64,000 bases of DNA from Tritrichomonas musculus (lineage: Eukaryota > Parabasalia > Tritrichomonadida > Tritrichomonadidae): positions 62,001-126,000 of the forward strand of contig JAPFFF010000005.1 of assembly GCA_039105265.1 (NCBI GenBank), read 5' to 3'. Positions 63,923-64,000 of this stretch are shown here, in pieces. Numbering within the stretch: the stretch's first letter is position 1; each line of letters begins with the position of its first letter. The position numbers and the translations under genes are program-made. The notes below the pieces were generated by a model. That model had not been told where the DNA came from. It worked only from the letters and a program-made list of their open reading frames with translations, and searched no databases.

Positions 63923-64000
63923 ATGTATAAGCAATTAGCAGACACTCTCATCGAATTCATCAAACGCGAAATCACAGGTACTATCCTCGATCCATCAACA
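63923..64000 (+). CDS. 5' end of a gene running off the window
   Basis: ATG at 63923 opens 26 codons (MYKQLADTLIEFIKREITGT...) with no stop before the window ends. It is divergent from the 95-residue gene with a 40-bp gap. It is too short to assign. Confidence 0.5.
   Translation, partial: MYKQLADTLIEFIKREITGTILDPST

Larger units (their letters stand above)
62549..64000. mobile_element. Possible element C, left part (runs off the window)
   Basis: It starts AGTAGTATAGGGTAGGCGCG, exactly where homology of the fibre remnant breaks off. Base composition and codon use change to a more balanced, less A/T-rich type. It contains a 66-bp tandem repeat and three genes of an unrecognised set. No far end or target duplication can be seen, so the border is inferred from the AGTAGT start and the interrupted homology. 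Confidence 0.5.

Noticed and set aside
1-64000. tRNA or rRNA genes
   Set aside because: No cloverleaf with a GGTTCGAATCC-type arm or rRNA-like block was noticed; a tRNAscan run would be decisive.

Overview
The window is AT-rich protist DNA with compact intronless genes and looks like a trichomonad (Parabasalia, most like Tritrichomonas). The host portion supports this: an ankyrin-family gene has the long N-terminal helical region typical of trichomonad ankyrin proteins, a receptor-like kinase fragment lies beside it, and promoters carry AACGG (Myb-type) and TCA(C/T)TTTTATT (initiator-like) signals close to start codons. The organism call is an inference from remembered family features; no database was searched.

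Region 1 (1-2755 and 49230-53743) is host DNA. A minus-strand ankyrin gene starts at 52990. It has an N-terminal ORF, then about eleven further single ankyrin units of about 90 bp separated by AT-rich spacers of about 160-500 bp, and ends near 1150. A truncated protein kinase (53171-53743, plus strand) lies upstream of its start.

Region 2 (2756-49229) is a complete 46.5 kb Maverick/Polinton inserted inside one ankyrin unit. It has 230-bp terminal inverted repeats beginning AGTAGTTATATATTTGCC and a 5-bp target duplication TTTAA. The left half is a structural module, mostly on the plus strand: a 3,556-residue giant protein, packaging ATPase, small amphipathic virion-like protein, two tandem major-capsid-like genes (the first frameshifted), a small capsid candidate and two long fibre-like proteins. 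The middle holds basic and SAP-like DNA-binding candidates on the minus strand. The right half holds protein-primed PolB, a KilA-N protein, an SF3 helicase and a retroviral-type integrase. These are interspersed with many small coiled-coil genes and a mucin-like membrane glycoprotein. I saw no adenain-type protease. Many right-half genes share an AACGGTTTTGACA-type promoter. Divergent gene pairs near both ends share a different GATGTGATGACC-type module.

Region 3 (54442-64000) is a nest of related elements whose recognised borders begin AGTAGTAT. Element A starts at 54442, cuts a host-like gene, and carries an HNH endonuclease and a decayed fibre gene. Element B (54757-61625, 6,869 bp, 362-bp inverted repeats, target duplication TAGGT) is intact-looking and sits inside the HNH gene. 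It encodes only an integrase, a virion-like protein and two fibre-type proteins, so it may be a satellite of larger Mavericks. A possible element C starts at 62549, truncates the fibre remnant and runs off the window with genes of different base composition.

The most notable points are the very large Maverick, the putative satellite element, fibre modules shared between the two, the shared promoter code, and three separate reading-frame lesions in the large element that could be real decay, recoding or sequence error.
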